From: an uncultured Clostridia bacterium
GTDB lineage: Bacteria > Bacillota > Clostridia > Oscillospirales > Ruminococcaceae
Direction: 5' to 3'
DNA length: 64,000 bases
Assembly (NCBI GenBank): GCA_947584375.1
Contig: CANPWL010000001.1
Location: 1-64,000 of the forward strand
Shown here: positions 9,304 to 17,540 of the stretch, piece by piece
Numbering within the stretch: the first letter of the stretch is position 1
Layout: each line of letters starts with the position of its first letter
Program-made: the position numbers and the translations under genes
The notes under the pieces: generated by a model
Databases searched by the model: none
Told to the model about the DNA's origin: nothing
The model's input: the letters and a program-made list of their open reading frames with translations, nothing else

Positions 9304-9338
9304 ATTTATGACTATGCTCCTTAAGTGAGCATCCTCCT
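9304..9338 (-). promoter_or_regulatory. Double-SD hairpin leader of galU
   Basis: In the sense direction GGAGG (9337-9333), ten bases, AAGGAG (9322-9317), thirteen bases, ATG. ATGCTC pairs with GAGCAT around seven bases. A three-codon frame ATG CTC ACT TAA starts at the first SD. The last 22 bases, including the ATG, match the leader of the RpiR gene at 27213 in 21 positions. Confidence 0.55.
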
Positions 9339-9427
9339 ATTTAGTTGTTATAAGCAAGACGACAGAAAGGATAGAAGTTTATAAAAACGATAACGAAAAC
9401 TTTTTCTCCTGCGTCCGGTATATAATT

Positions 9428-10432
9428 CTAGCTTATCAGCATAGCTATTATTCTGATTATAATGTTATATGCAGCTATTGCTCCTATTGTATATGCAAAG
9501 GATGTTCCGCCTTTTTTAGCAATAGTGTCCCGTCTTTGTACTTCAGACTGTGCAACCTTATCAATTTGTTCTATATCATGTTTTGTCTTTTTAAAATACC
9601 AGAAATTTGAAAACATCCCGCTGATAATTCGAATGATGAAAAACACTAGTGAAACTCCCATAATTGCACTTGACAGCATTGAAGATGAAGATATGTTGGT
9701 GAAAATATCCGAAGTTGTCATATCAGGAGATATATTTGATTTCAAAACAATTATTTGCATTAAAATCCACATGGCTATTTCAAATGTCAGAAAGAAAAAT
9801 CCATGACCTAACATTTTTCTGTAAAAATAATAATACTCAGGAAAAAGAAATGCGCAAAAGTTAAATGATCTTTTTATTTTCAGTTTAGCAAACCTCATAA
9901 ACTGTGAAAGGAAATAAAGCTTATTACTTCCCACATAATCTGAAATATCTTTTGCCTTTACGCCGTCTATATCAGTATCCTCCTCAATTTTTACAAAACC
10001 GCCTGCAAAAGGATTAAACGGCTGTCCATTCTGAAACTGACCGCCTTGCTGTCCGAAGCCCTGACCCATCGGTCCGAAATTAGGAAATGTCTTCTGACTG
10101 TTGCCTTCATTAAAATGCTGATAATCTGCGCCATTATTAAGAGGAAGTCCGCATCTAGAGCAAAAGTTCTGCTTAGAGTCGTTGACAAATCCACATCGTG
10201 GACATATTTCTTCTTTGACTTCCTCATTCTCTTCCAAAGTCTTTTCCTCATTAATTTTTTTCTGATTCCATGAAATTCCCTCATTATGCAACTCGGAATT
10301 TATACATTCCCCAACCTGATTGTAGCAATCTCTATGATAAGGTGTTCCGCAATCGGGACATACAACAATGTCATCAGTTTCTTCAAAATCCACACCGCAT
10401 ACAATACATTTTGAGCCTTTGTAATTTGCCAT
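9428..10432 (-). CDS. RING-finger/zinc-ribbon membrane protein
   Basis: This 334-residue protein is of unknown function. The N-terminus is a prokaryotic RING-like finger: CIVCG, CPDCG, YHRDCY (about 9-37). A second zinc ribbon, CPRCGFVNDSKQNFCSRCG (about 78-96), follows. A Gly/Gln/Asn/Phe-rich low-complexity linker (about 105-145) comes next, then a membrane part with about three segments (near 205-232, 255-280 and 310-332). Basic charges flank the first segment, and PEYYYFYRKMLGHGFFFL resembles the DUF2628 type. I infer cytosolic zinc modules tethered to the membrane. Its partner is unknown and its neighbours do not reveal a role. Confidence 0.75.
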   Translation of the reverse strand: MANYKGSKCIVCGVDFEETDDIVVCPDCGTPYHRDCYNQVGECINSELHNEGISWNQKKINEEKTLEENEEVKEEICPRCGFVNDSKQNFCSRCGLPLNNGADYQHFNEGNSQKTFPNFGPMGQGFGQQGGQFQNGQPFNPFAGGFVKIEEDTDIDGVKAKDISDYVGSNKLYFLSQFMRFAKLKIKRSFNFCAFLFPEYYYFYRKMLGHGFFFLTFEIAMWILMQIIVLKSNISPDMTTSDIFTNISSSSMLSSAIMGVSLVFFIIRIISGMFSNFWYFKKTKHDIEQIDKVAQSEVQRRDTIAKKGGTSFAYTIGAIAAYNIIIRIIAMLIS

Positions 10433-10467
10433 TTTAACAATTTTGCTCCTAAAGGAGCATTCCTCCT
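10433..10467 (-). promoter_or_regulatory. Double-SD hairpin leader of the RING gene
   Basis: GGAGG (10466-10462), ten bases, TAGGAG (10451-10446), thirteen bases, ATG. GCTCC pairs with GGAGC around TTTA. A frame ATG CTC CTT TAG starts at the first SD. Confidence 0.55.
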
Positions 10468-10650
10468 TTGCTATTTTAAAAAAATCAAAGCGAACTGCAA
10501 AATCGATAAATAGTCAGCAGTTAACATTTATATTTCATATTAAACTGTCAACCATTAAATATCAATTTCTTTAGAACGTAATTGTACAAATTAAAATCAA
10601 TTATATCTTTCAAAGCGGCAAAGCCGAAAACAGCCTGCCCTTTTGCCATT

Positions 10651-10679
10651 ATTATATCACATAAATTTTGAAAAATAAA
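10651..10679 (-). promoter_or_regulatory. Probable promoter of the RING gene
   Basis: Minus-strand TTTATT (10674-10679), 17 bases, TATAAT (10651-10656). The 323-base gap 10433-10755 holds this promoter, the RING leader with a small CGGC/GCCG hairpin near 10615-10626, and the divergent prfB promoter. No further gene is seen in it. Confidence 0.5.
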
Positions 10680-10695
10680 GTTTTTCTTAAAAATC

Positions 10696-10724
10696 TTTAC
10701 TTTTTTTCCAAAAGAAAGTATAAT
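10696..10724 (+). promoter_or_regulatory. prfB promoter
   Basis: TTTACT (10696-10701), 17 bases, TATAAT (10719-10724). The ATG is 31 bases downstream, with a CGGAG ribosome site. Confidence 0.6.
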
Positions 10725-10755
10725 AATTATAATTTATTTTTATACGGAGAAAATT

Positions 10756-11859
10756 ATGATTATTTTAGAAGAAATAAAACAGGAACTGCAAAACTATGCT
10801 CCTAAGCTTTCCGAACTTTATGAAGTCTTGGAGATTGACAGTGTTAAAAAAAGCTTACAGACGCTTCAAAACAAAACCCTAGACAACGATTTTTGGAATG
10901 ATCCTGAAACTTCTCAAAGTGTATTAAAAGAGATAAAATCGCTTGAAGATACTATAAAATCTTATACTGACGTAAAAGAAAAGTATGATGAAATTTCTCT
11001 TATGCTTGAACTTGCAGAAGAGGACGAGGATGAAAGTCTTGCTCTTGAATCAAATGCAGAGCTAAAAAAACTATCAGAAGATATAGAAGCTCTGACAATT
11101 ACCACTTTGCTTACAGGAGAATATGACCGCAGCAATGCGATTGTGTCTTTTCATCCTGGCGCAGGCGGAACAGAAGCTCAGGACTGGGCAGAAATGCTTT
11201 TGAGAATGTATACAAGATATGCGGAAAAGCACTCTTTTAAGGTTACGATGCTCGACTATCTTGAAGGCGGTGAGGCAGGAATCAAAAGTGCTACCATACT
11301 TATTGAAGGAAAAAATGCTTATGGATTTTTAAAAAGCGAGGCAGGTATTCACCGTCTTGTAAGAATATCTCCGTTTGACAGCTCAGGCAGCAGACACACT
11401 TCCTTTGCGGCAGTTGATATAATGCCTGAAATAGATGACAGCACCCCTATCGAAATTAAGCCTGAGGATATAAAAATGGACACATATCGTGCAAGCGGTG
11501 CCGGTGGGCAACATATTAACAAGACGGACTCCGCTGTTAGAATAACTCACATTCCCACAGGAATAGTATGTTCGTGTCAAACACAGAGATCACAGCATCA
11601 GAACAGAGATTACGCAATGAAAATGCTGAAAGCCAAGCTAATTGAAATAAAAGAACGTGAACATTTAGAAAAAATAGAAGATATAAAAGGCGAGCATAAA
11701 GAGATCGCATGGGGAGCACAGATACGTTCTTATGTTTTTATGCCCTACACCCTTGTTAAGGATCACAGAACAAACTGTGAGGTGAAAAATGTTGAATCTG
11801 TTATGAATGGTAATATTGACCCCTTTATTGACGCATATTTAAAACAGCGTCAACGATAG
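10756..11859 (+). CDS. prfB: Peptide chain release factor 2
   Basis: RF2 ends translation at UGA and UAA. At 367 residues it is full length. The peptidyl-tRNA hydrolysis motif GAGGQHINKT and the RF2-type anticodon-like motif SPF (RISPFDSSG) are present. The whole protein is in one uninterrupted frame. The conserved programmed +1 frameshift near codon 25, with its internal UGA, is absent, so the usual autoregulation cannot operate. It has its own promoter and is followed by a gap with a 22-base palindrome rather than a clear terminator. Confidence 0.97.
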   Translation: MIILEEIKQELQNYAPKLSELYEVLEIDSVKKSLQTLQNKTLDNDFWNDPETSQSVLKEIKSLEDTIKSYTDVKEKYDEISLMLELAEEDEDESLALESNAELKKLSEDIEALTITTLLTGEYDRSNAIVSFHPGAGGTEAQDWAEMLLRMYTRYAEKHSFKVTMLDYLEGGEAGIKSATILIEGKNAYGFLKSEAGIHRLVRISPFDSSGSRHTSFAAVDIMPEIDDSTPIEIKPEDIKMDTYRASGAGGQHINKTDSAVRITHIPTGIVCSCQTQRSQHQNRDYAMKMLKAKLIEIKEREHLEKIEDIKGEHKEIAWGAQIRSYVFMPYTLVKDHRTNCEVKNVESVMNGNIDPFIDAYLKQRQR

Positions 11860-12090
11860 CTGAAAGTCTTAACAGGATATTTTCTTTTTCTTATAACTTT
11901 ATAAAGTTATAACATATATTACTTAAGATTTATTAAAAACACAAACCAGTCAAGCATCTCACCCGACTAGTCAATCTTTTATCTTACCTTTTTGACAGGC
12001 GTAGCTTTCACAAACGTATTTAATATTTTTCTTATAAAAAATACCTTTAGAAAATCTTCTAAAGGTATAATCAACACAGTATATCACTGC
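11860..12090. other. Intergenic stretch after prfB with 22-base palindrome
   Basis: Bases 11891-11912 are a perfect 22-base palindrome made of A and T with one C and one G per half (TTATAACTTTA and its complement). A T-rich stretch precedes it on the plus strand, but no T-run follows it there. Read leftward it is followed by a short T-poor purine stretch, so a classical terminator is not obvious in either direction. The rest of the gap holds the terminator of the tRNA gene and nothing else I recognise. Confidence 0.5.
12034..12067 (-). terminator. Terminator of tRNA-Thr
   Basis: A twelve-pair perfect stem, ATACCTTTAGAA with TTCTAAAGGTAT, and a four-base loop. The minus-strand transcript then runs into TTTTTT. 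Confidence 0.85.
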
Positions 12091-12166
<76 letters not shown>

Positions 12167-12180
12167 ATTAACATTTAGAT

Positions 12181-12209
12181 ATTATATATGATTATTTTTA
12201 TATTGTCAA
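12181..12209 (-). promoter_or_regulatory. tRNA-Thr promoter
   Basis: Minus-strand TTGACA (12204-12209), 17 bases, TATAAT (12181-12186). This is full consensus, as expected for a stable RNA gene. Confidence 0.85.
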
Positions 12210-12306
12210 TAGTTTTATTAATATTTGCAAGAATATTACGTTTCACCTGCATATTATCGTACTGCTATGTTAAATATGAATATTTTAATAAGTTTTATAA
12301 AAATAC

Positions 12307-12375
12307 TTGCATTTTAAGAAAATATCTGTTAAACTAATATAGTTGCAATTAAAAAATGGATTAAAGGAGGTGCAG
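12307..12375 (+). promoter_or_regulatory. rpmB promoter and SD hairpin
   Basis: TTGCAT (12307-12312), 17 bases, TAAACT (12330-12335). The strong AAAGGAGGTG site before the ATG at 12380 can pair GAGG with CCTC right next to the start codon. This is a possible translational switch, but the stem is only four pairs. Confidence 0.5.
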
Positions 12376-12379
12376 CCTC

Positions 12380-12565
12380 ATGGCAAAATGTGATTTTTGC
12401 GGAAAGGGTGTAGCTTTCGGAACTGCAGTATCTCACTCACACAGAAGAACAAACAGAACATGGAAGCCGAATGTTAAGAGAGTTAAGGCAATCGTTAACG
12501 GCACTCCTTGTCACGTTCATGCATGCTCAAGATGCTTACGTTCCGGTAAAGTAACAAGAGCATAA
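12380..12565 (+). CDS. rpmB: 50S ribosomal protein bL28
   Basis: This 61-residue large-subunit protein begins MAKCDFCGKGVAFGTAVSHS and contains RRTNRTWKPNVKRV. It is the cysteine-containing form: CDFC near the N-terminus and C..C near the C-terminus (PCHVHACSRC) suggest a zinc-binding C+ paralogue. It is a single-gene transcript followed by two tandem terminator hairpins. Confidence 0.96.
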   Translation: MAKCDFCGKGVAFGTAVSHSHRRTNRTWKPNVKRVKAIVNGTPCHVHACSRCLRSGKVTRA

Positions 12566-12581
12566 ATAATCTTAGATTAAG

Positions 12582-12659
12582 ACAGCGGACTTTTAGTCAG
12601 CTGTTCTTTTTATTATTATAAAAGATCCGCAGACTTACTGTCCGCGGATTTTGTTTTTT
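12582..12659. terminator. Two tandem terminators after rpmB
   Basis: Hairpin 1 is ACAGCGGAC/GTCAGCTGT (12582-12604) followed by TCTTTTT. Hairpin 2 is ATCCGCAGAC/GTCCGCGGAT (12625-12649) followed by TTTTGTTTTTT. Each stem has one mismatch. The second is flanked by T-rich sequence in both directions and can also end the convergent gene at 12661. Confidence 0.8.
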
Positions 12660-12660
12660 A

Positions 12661-14994
12661 TTAAGCTTTTTTCTTTGATGTTTCGTTTACTGCTTTTTTA
12701 TCCTCAGCAGAATCATTCTGCTTTTCATTTACTTCTGTTACAGATATTCCGTCAGTTTCTTCAGAGTTTTCCGTTTCCTGACTTTTTGCAATCATATCGT
12801 GGAAAATTATTGAACTTGATATATTCATTCTTGTTTCAGCATACTTGCTTCTCTCTTGAATATAAGTTTCATCAACAATGTTATCATTATATCTTTTCAT
12901 CAAATTTTCATAGGAATAATTTATTCTGTTTGAATTTAAAAATCCTGAGTTGTCTTTAAGCTTTGGTAAGCCGTTTGAATAATCATAAACCTGATTGCAT
13001 GAAACTGAAGTAATCATATTTTTATAGTTATCCAAATCAAAATATTCCTGCTTAGAATTTGAATAGTATATACTGTTTGTAATAAAATTCGCATTAGGGA
13101 GTACTACGATATTATCCTTTGCATAACTGCTGAACAAATCGTGACCTAGAGCATATTTATTATCAAAGCCAAACATATTTCCCAAAGTCGGCAGAGCATC
13201 ATACATACCTGCAACGGTTTTTATTTCAACCGGATCGTACTCTTTATGGTCTTTTGTCCAAATAATAAACGGAACACGTCTGTTGATATTGTAGCAATAC
13301 TCGTCAACCGGAATATATCCCTCGTCGCCCTCACTTAATACTGTATTTGTATAAGGATCATAATTCAAATAATATTCATATTCACTTTCTTTTATTTTAG
13401 CGTCATGATCTCCGTATAGAACAACTACCGTATTTTCAAGCAATCCGTTTAAATCCAATTCATCAATAAACTCTCCTATTGCCTCATCAGCATAATGAAC
13501 AGACTTAAAATAGCTTCCCAGCTTTGTTGTTTCCAAAAACGGCGTAGATGCTTCCTCATACTTACCGGTTTCTTCATTATATTTTTGATACTTAAAGTCT
13601 ACATCAAAATCGCTGTAATTCTCAATATCAGTAAACGGAGTGTGATTAGTAAGCATTATCAGCGTTCCGTAAAACTTATCATGCTCTTTCGAGATTTCTT
13701 TAATTATATCGGTCGATTGCCTGAAGAATGATTTATCCGACAATCCCAATCCAATAGTTTCATCTATATTATAATCAGTTGAATAGTTATAAAATTTATC
13801 ATATCCCAGTGACTCGTGAAGCTTTAACCTGTTCCAATATGAACCATTATTTCCATGCATTGAAAACGTATAATATCCCTGCTCTTTTAACAGCTTTTGT
13901 GTTGATACATAAGTTCTGTCACAATAGTTGATAGCGACAGTTCCGCTTGAAGCAGGCATAAGCGATGTAGAAAAAGTAAATTCAGAATCAGAACTTGTTC
14001 CTACGCTTTCCTGAGCATAGTAGTTTGAAAAATATATTCCTTCCCGTGCTAATTTATTTATATTAGGAGTAAGTTCTTTCCCGTTGATTTTAGTATCCAT
14101 TGTAAACTGCTGAATGCTTTCTGCATGAATAACTATCATATTTTTTCCTTTAAAAATATCAGTATATTCATTGTTATCGCTTACCGGATCGGATTCATTT
14201 TTATCATCATAAAACGCATGAAAAGCATCTGCACTTTCCTTTTCTCCGAATAAAACATTGAGCTGAGCTTTTGTACTTGTTATAATATCACTGAAAGTAT
14301 ATGTGTACAGTCCAAAAGCCGATAAAACATATTCCCTGTTCCACGAATTGCCCAATCTGGAGACATCCGTTTTGGTTAGTGTGGTTGAAAATAATACAGC
14401 AAATGCCAGTCCTGTAAACAATATATTCCTTGCAGTTATTTTAGGACGTTTATTCGTTTTTTCAACCTTTTCAAAATATGTTTTTCTTTTTCGCAGCACA
14501 ATATAAATAGCTACATATATTAATATAGAGAGTAAAAAAACAAGGTCTTTAGCCTCAAGGATATTTTCAGTTACTGCATCAAAAACCCCTCCAAGCTGAG
14601 AGGCCGTAGACAAAAGCGATACTGAAATAAATGACTTATAATTTGTATAGTAAATAGAGTTAGCCATAGATAGAATTGAAAATACGCTAATCCAAATTAT
14701 ATAATACACAAATCGCTTTTTGGGTTTTATAAAATAACCGAATAAACCTATTATCAATATTACAGCTATATCTGCAAGCACAGGTTTGATTGATAAGAAA
14801 TTCTTAACTGTAAAAAATCTTAGTACAGTTGAATTCAAAAGCATTAAAATAACATATGTCACAAAAAGAATATTACATTGTAAAAATTTTTTAACAAAGT
14901 TTTTTATTTTAATAAGTCTGTTCTTCTTTTTATCTGATTTTTTCTTATCTTCTAAAGATTCATCATCCAAAACAGTTGGCGTATTTTCTTCCAC
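12661..14994 (-). CDS. LtaS-like phosphoglycerol transferase/sulfatase-fold protein
   Basis: This is a 777-residue membrane enzyme of the lipoteichoic-acid synthase/MdoB family, which moves glycerol phosphate from phosphatidylglycerol onto a glycolipid polymer outside the cell. A charged N-terminus is followed by five membrane segments (between about 38 and 205) and an extracellular sulfatase-fold domain (about 284-660). Metal-site motifs visible are VIHAES (Glu292) and YGDHD. The nucleophile region reads VGTSSDSEF (331-339), where LtaS has GKTSDSEF, so the catalytic Thr aligns with Ser334 and a Thr sits one residue earlier. A low-complexity charged tail follows. The start is GTG with GGGAGG nine bases upstream. 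It is a single transcript with a consensus promoter. Confidence 0.88.
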   Translation of the reverse strand: MEENTPTVLDDESLEDKKKSDKKKNRLIKIKNFVKKFLQCNILFVTYVILMLLNSTVLRFFTVKNFLSIKPVLADIAVILIIGLFGYFIKPKKRFVYYIIWISVFSILSMANSIYYTNYKSFISVSLLSTASQLGGVFDAVTENILEAKDLVFLLSILIYVAIYIVLRKRKTYFEKVEKTNKRPKITARNILFTGLAFAVLFSTTLTKTDVSRLGNSWNREYVLSAFGLYTYTFSDIITSTKAQLNVLFGEKESADAFHAFYDDKNESDPVSDNNEYTDIFKGKNMIVIHAESIQQFTMDTKINGKELTPNINKLAREGIYFSNYYAQESVGTSSDSEFTFSTSLMPASSGTVAINYCDRTYVSTQKLLKEQGYYTFSMHGNNGSYWNRLKLHESLGYDKFYNYSTDYNIDETIGLGLSDKSFFRQSTDIIKEISKEHDKFYGTLIMLTNHTPFTDIENYSDFDVDFKYQKYNEETGKYEEASTPFLETTKLGSYFKSVHYADEAIGEFIDELDLNGLLENTVVVLYGDHDAKIKESEYEYYLNYDPYTNTVLSEGDEGYIPVDEYCYNINRRVPFIIWTKDHKEYDPVEIKTVAGMYDALPTLGNMFGFDNKYALGHDLFSSYAKDNIVVLPNANFITNSIYYSNSKQEYFDLDNYKNMITSVSCNQVYDYSNGLPKLKDNSGFLNSNRINYSYENLMKRYNDNIVDETYIQERSKYAETRMNISSSIIFHDMIAKSQETENSEETDGISVTEVNEKQNDSAEDKKAVNETSKKKA

Positions 14995-15066
14995 CTTGGA
15001 TAACCTCCCAACACTTAAAGCTGAAAGCTAATTATTTTCTAAATCCCATATTTATATTGATTAATA

Positions 15067-15095
15067 ATTATACCAAATATCACACCTAATGTCAA
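15067..15095 (-). promoter_or_regulatory. Promoter of the LtaS-like gene
   Basis: Minus-strand TTGACA (15090-15095), 17 bases, TATAAT (15067-15072). Confidence 0.8.
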
Positions 15096-15168
15096 ATTTT
15101 CGATGCAATTCAAAATCCTGATGAAAAAACAGAAAATAAACAAAATACAAGCGTAATAATGACAAACA

Positions 15169-15207
15169 AAAAATCCGTCTCTGACGAATTTGCCGGAGGC
15201 GGATTTT
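15169..15207 (-). terminator. Terminator of the GH5 gene
   Basis: AAAATCCGCCTC pairs with the plus-side AAAATCCGTCTC complement (one G-U pair) around a 13-base loop, followed by a T-rich tail leftward. Confidence 0.75.
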
Positions 15208-15223
15208 ATATAATATCACATAC

Positions 15224-17383
15224 TTATTTAACTTTTACTTTTTTTGCCTTTGCCCACTTGCTATATACTTTCTTAGCCTTTCCATTCTTATCTTTGTACG
15301 TTGTGTACGCTCTCACTCTGATATAGTAAGTCTTTTTGCTCTTTATCTTTGAGCTCTTGACAGTAAGCTTATTCTTCTTTGCAAACTTCTTGTATATTAT
15401 CTTCTTGAAGTTCTTCTTCGCTGATACCTGTACCTGGTAACCCTTTACCTTCTTTACCTTCTTCCATGATACAGTTACCTTTTTCTTTAACTTGCTCTTT
15501 AGAGTAAGCTTTTTAATTTTAGCCTTTTTCATCAATTTCTTTGCCGCTGTTTTATCCTTCTTAACCTTTTCAAGATTTATTGTAGTATTTACAGGCTTTC
15601 TGGTTGTTGTTATTGATGCAGCCGGCTGTTGCTTCTTCGTAGTAGTTGGGTCTGTTGTCTGTGCTAACGGTCTTTTTGAATTTCCAATTGTCTTGATAAC
15701 ATTTCCACTTGCATCAAGAAATTCAATACATCTAATCAAATAAACATAATCCCTGGCATCCTCCCATGAATATGTTGAAGCAAAAACAGTATAGCTGTCA
15801 CCACTGTTAATCTGATTGGAAAGATCTAAAATTACTTCAACTGCAGGTTCTCCTTTGATGTCATTTTCGCCCATTACAGTCGTCTTTGATTCTTTTCCGG
15901 CAATCATCGCTGACAAATTAATACCTGCCCAAGGATTGAATGAAACATCTGAAGCGCAGTCAAATATATACCTTATCTTTTTTGCTCCTGCCATAGAAGA
16001 GTCAGCCGTCCCGCTTGCCAAATTAATTGGAAGATCTCCAAAATTAATCACACCTAAAGCGTCTTCTTTTTCTATTGGTTGAAGATAACTGGTATCAATA
16101 GGAACAAAAGTTCCATCTGTGATTTCCTTAGATAAGGTTTTAATAACTTTTTCATTTTCTTCCGACTGTATCTTACACGTTTCTCTTGAATAAAAACTTA
16201 TATTTTTATTAGTACCTTCTTCAATATTATGAACATCCCACAAAACAGGAATAAACCCATAACTCTTTATAAGTCTCATAATATAATCCAAAGCCACACT
16301 TGTTGATTTTACTTTAGCATTTTCAGAAAAGAGATCATCATTATATATAGAAGTTGTTTCTCCTATAAATACAGGTATTCCTCTTTCTGTAAAAGATTTT
16401 TTTAGAAGATTTAACTGACTTATACTAAATAACTCCCAAAACTTACTTCCAATTTGTTGAGACCAATATGCGTTACTGTCAACATAATGAACTGATACCA
16501 TCAATCTGTCCTTAGCTGTATCAGTTGGCATCTTAAAAGCCGGATTAGTCGTGTTGTCAATATTGGTAAAATAACCAGATGCGATAAGCATTCTCTTTGT
16601 ATTGTTACCGCCGGTAGCCCTTACTGCATCTACAAAAGCCTGGTTTAATGTATTAGTCCATTTATATGCTTCGTCCTTCGGAAGATCAAGAATGGTCGGA
16701 TTACTCTTACTGTCAGTCAAGATCTTGCCGTTTTCGTCTAACTTATATGGACCGCCGCCTAAATATTCATTAAATCCCTCAAAAATCAAATAGTCGGAAT
16801 AACCCTCAAAATATTCGGCTATCTGTGTCCACAGATGCTTGATCGTTTCAGCACACTCATCTAATGTACCAAAAGTCGTATAATGTCTTATTACAAACTC
16901 ATCATAGTGATGCATATTTATAACTGCATAAAGACCCGCTTTACGGCAATAGTCAACTATTTCTTTAACTCTGCCTATGTATTGAGGATTTATAGTATAT
17001 GTTCCGTCTTCCTCCATCATATTACCCCAATAAACAGGAATTCTGACAGTATTAAAGCCGGCATTTTTCATTCCGTCAATAATTTCCTGAGTAGTGACAA
17101 CAGCACCCCAGCATTTTTCAAAGTCATGAGGTGTTTTTCCGGGTCCCGTAGAAGAACCAGAGGTTTCCCTGTTTCTGTCAAGCCAGTACGCCTCCATTGT
17201 ATTTCCCAAATTGATTCCGAGACCCATATCGTCAGCATACTGCTGAGCGGTCATATTATCACGCATTACACCGTTATCAACATTTTCTGCCGAACTGATT
17301 ACTGAAGAAATACCCTGCAAGGACAGCGTTCCAAACATTATTAATGCTGCAAGAATATAAGTAAAAAATTTTTTGGTTTTCAT
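15224..17383 (-). CDS. Secreted GH5 endoglucanase with lysine-rich C-terminal domain
   Basis: This is a 719-residue extracellular beta-glucanase. A signal peptide (about 1-32) is followed by a GH5 barrel (about 45-420). Family landmarks are NTVRIPVYWG, MHHYDEF, the acid/base Glu206 in FEGFNEY, HYVDS, the nucleophile Glu342 in FIGETTS and VLWDVHN. A beta-rich module (about 443-570) may be a carbohydrate-binding domain. A Thr/Pro linker (about 573-600) leads to a fibronectin-III-like domain extremely rich in lysine (about 620-719) that includes YYIRVRAYT. No dockerin or sortase signal is seen. The lysine-rich tail may bind acidic wall polymers, which is inference. It is transcribed alone. Confidence 0.92.
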   Translation of the reverse strand: MKTKKFFTYILAALIMFGTLSLQGISSVISSAENVDNGVMRDNMTAQQYADDMGLGINLGNTMEAYWLDRNRETSGSSTGPGKTPHDFEKCWGAVVTTQEIIDGMKNAGFNTVRIPVYWGNMMEEDGTYTINPQYIGRVKEIVDYCRKAGLYAVINMHHYDEFVIRHYTTFGTLDECAETIKHLWTQIAEYFEGYSDYLIFEGFNEYLGGGPYKLDENGKILTDSKSNPTILDLPKDEAYKWTNTLNQAFVDAVRATGGNNTKRMLIASGYFTNIDNTTNPAFKMPTDTAKDRLMVSVHYVDSNAYWSQQIGSKFWELFSISQLNLLKKSFTERGIPVFIGETTSIYNDDLFSENAKVKSTSVALDYIMRLIKSYGFIPVLWDVHNIEEGTNKNISFYSRETCKIQSEENEKVIKTLSKEITDGTFVPIDTSYLQPIEKEDALGVINFGDLPINLASGTADSSMAGAKKIRYIFDCASDVSFNPWAGINLSAMIAGKESKTTVMGENDIKGEPAVEVILDLSNQINSGDSYTVFASTYSWEDARDYVYLIRCIEFLDASGNVIKTIGNSKRPLAQTTDPTTTKKQQPAASITTTRKPVNTTINLEKVKKDKTAAKKLMKKAKIKKLTLKSKLKKKVTVSWKKVKKVKGYQVQVSAKKNFKKIIYKKFAKKNKLTVKSSKIKSKKTYYIRVRAYTTYKDKNGKAKKVYSKWAKAKKVKVK

Positions 17384-17419
17384 ATTATAGCCCCTTTCAT
17401 ATATTTTGCTGTTCGCTTT

Positions 17420-17460
17420 ATTATAGTATCAAATTATACATTAAAAGTCAACATCAACAA
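17420..17460 (-). promoter_or_regulatory. GH5 promoter region, two possible -10 boxes
   Basis: TATAAT occurs twice on the minus strand (17433-17438 and 17420-17425). The upstream copy pairs with TTGTTG (17455-17460) at 16 bases. The downstream copy has TTGACT (17446-17451) but at 20 bases. I cannot tell which is used. Confidence 0.4.
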
Positions 17461-17499
17461 AAGTTTTATTAAATTATTTACTTTTTTATAATAACTGCA

Positions 17500-17527
17500 A
17501 AAAAACGCCCCTTATGTCAGAGGCGCT
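17500..17527 (-). terminator. Terminator of the ABC exporter pair
   Basis: A GCGCCT...GGGGCG hairpin followed by seven T in the minus-strand sense, just after the stop at 17541. Confidence 0.7.
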
Positions 17528-17540
17528 AAATCATAAATTA

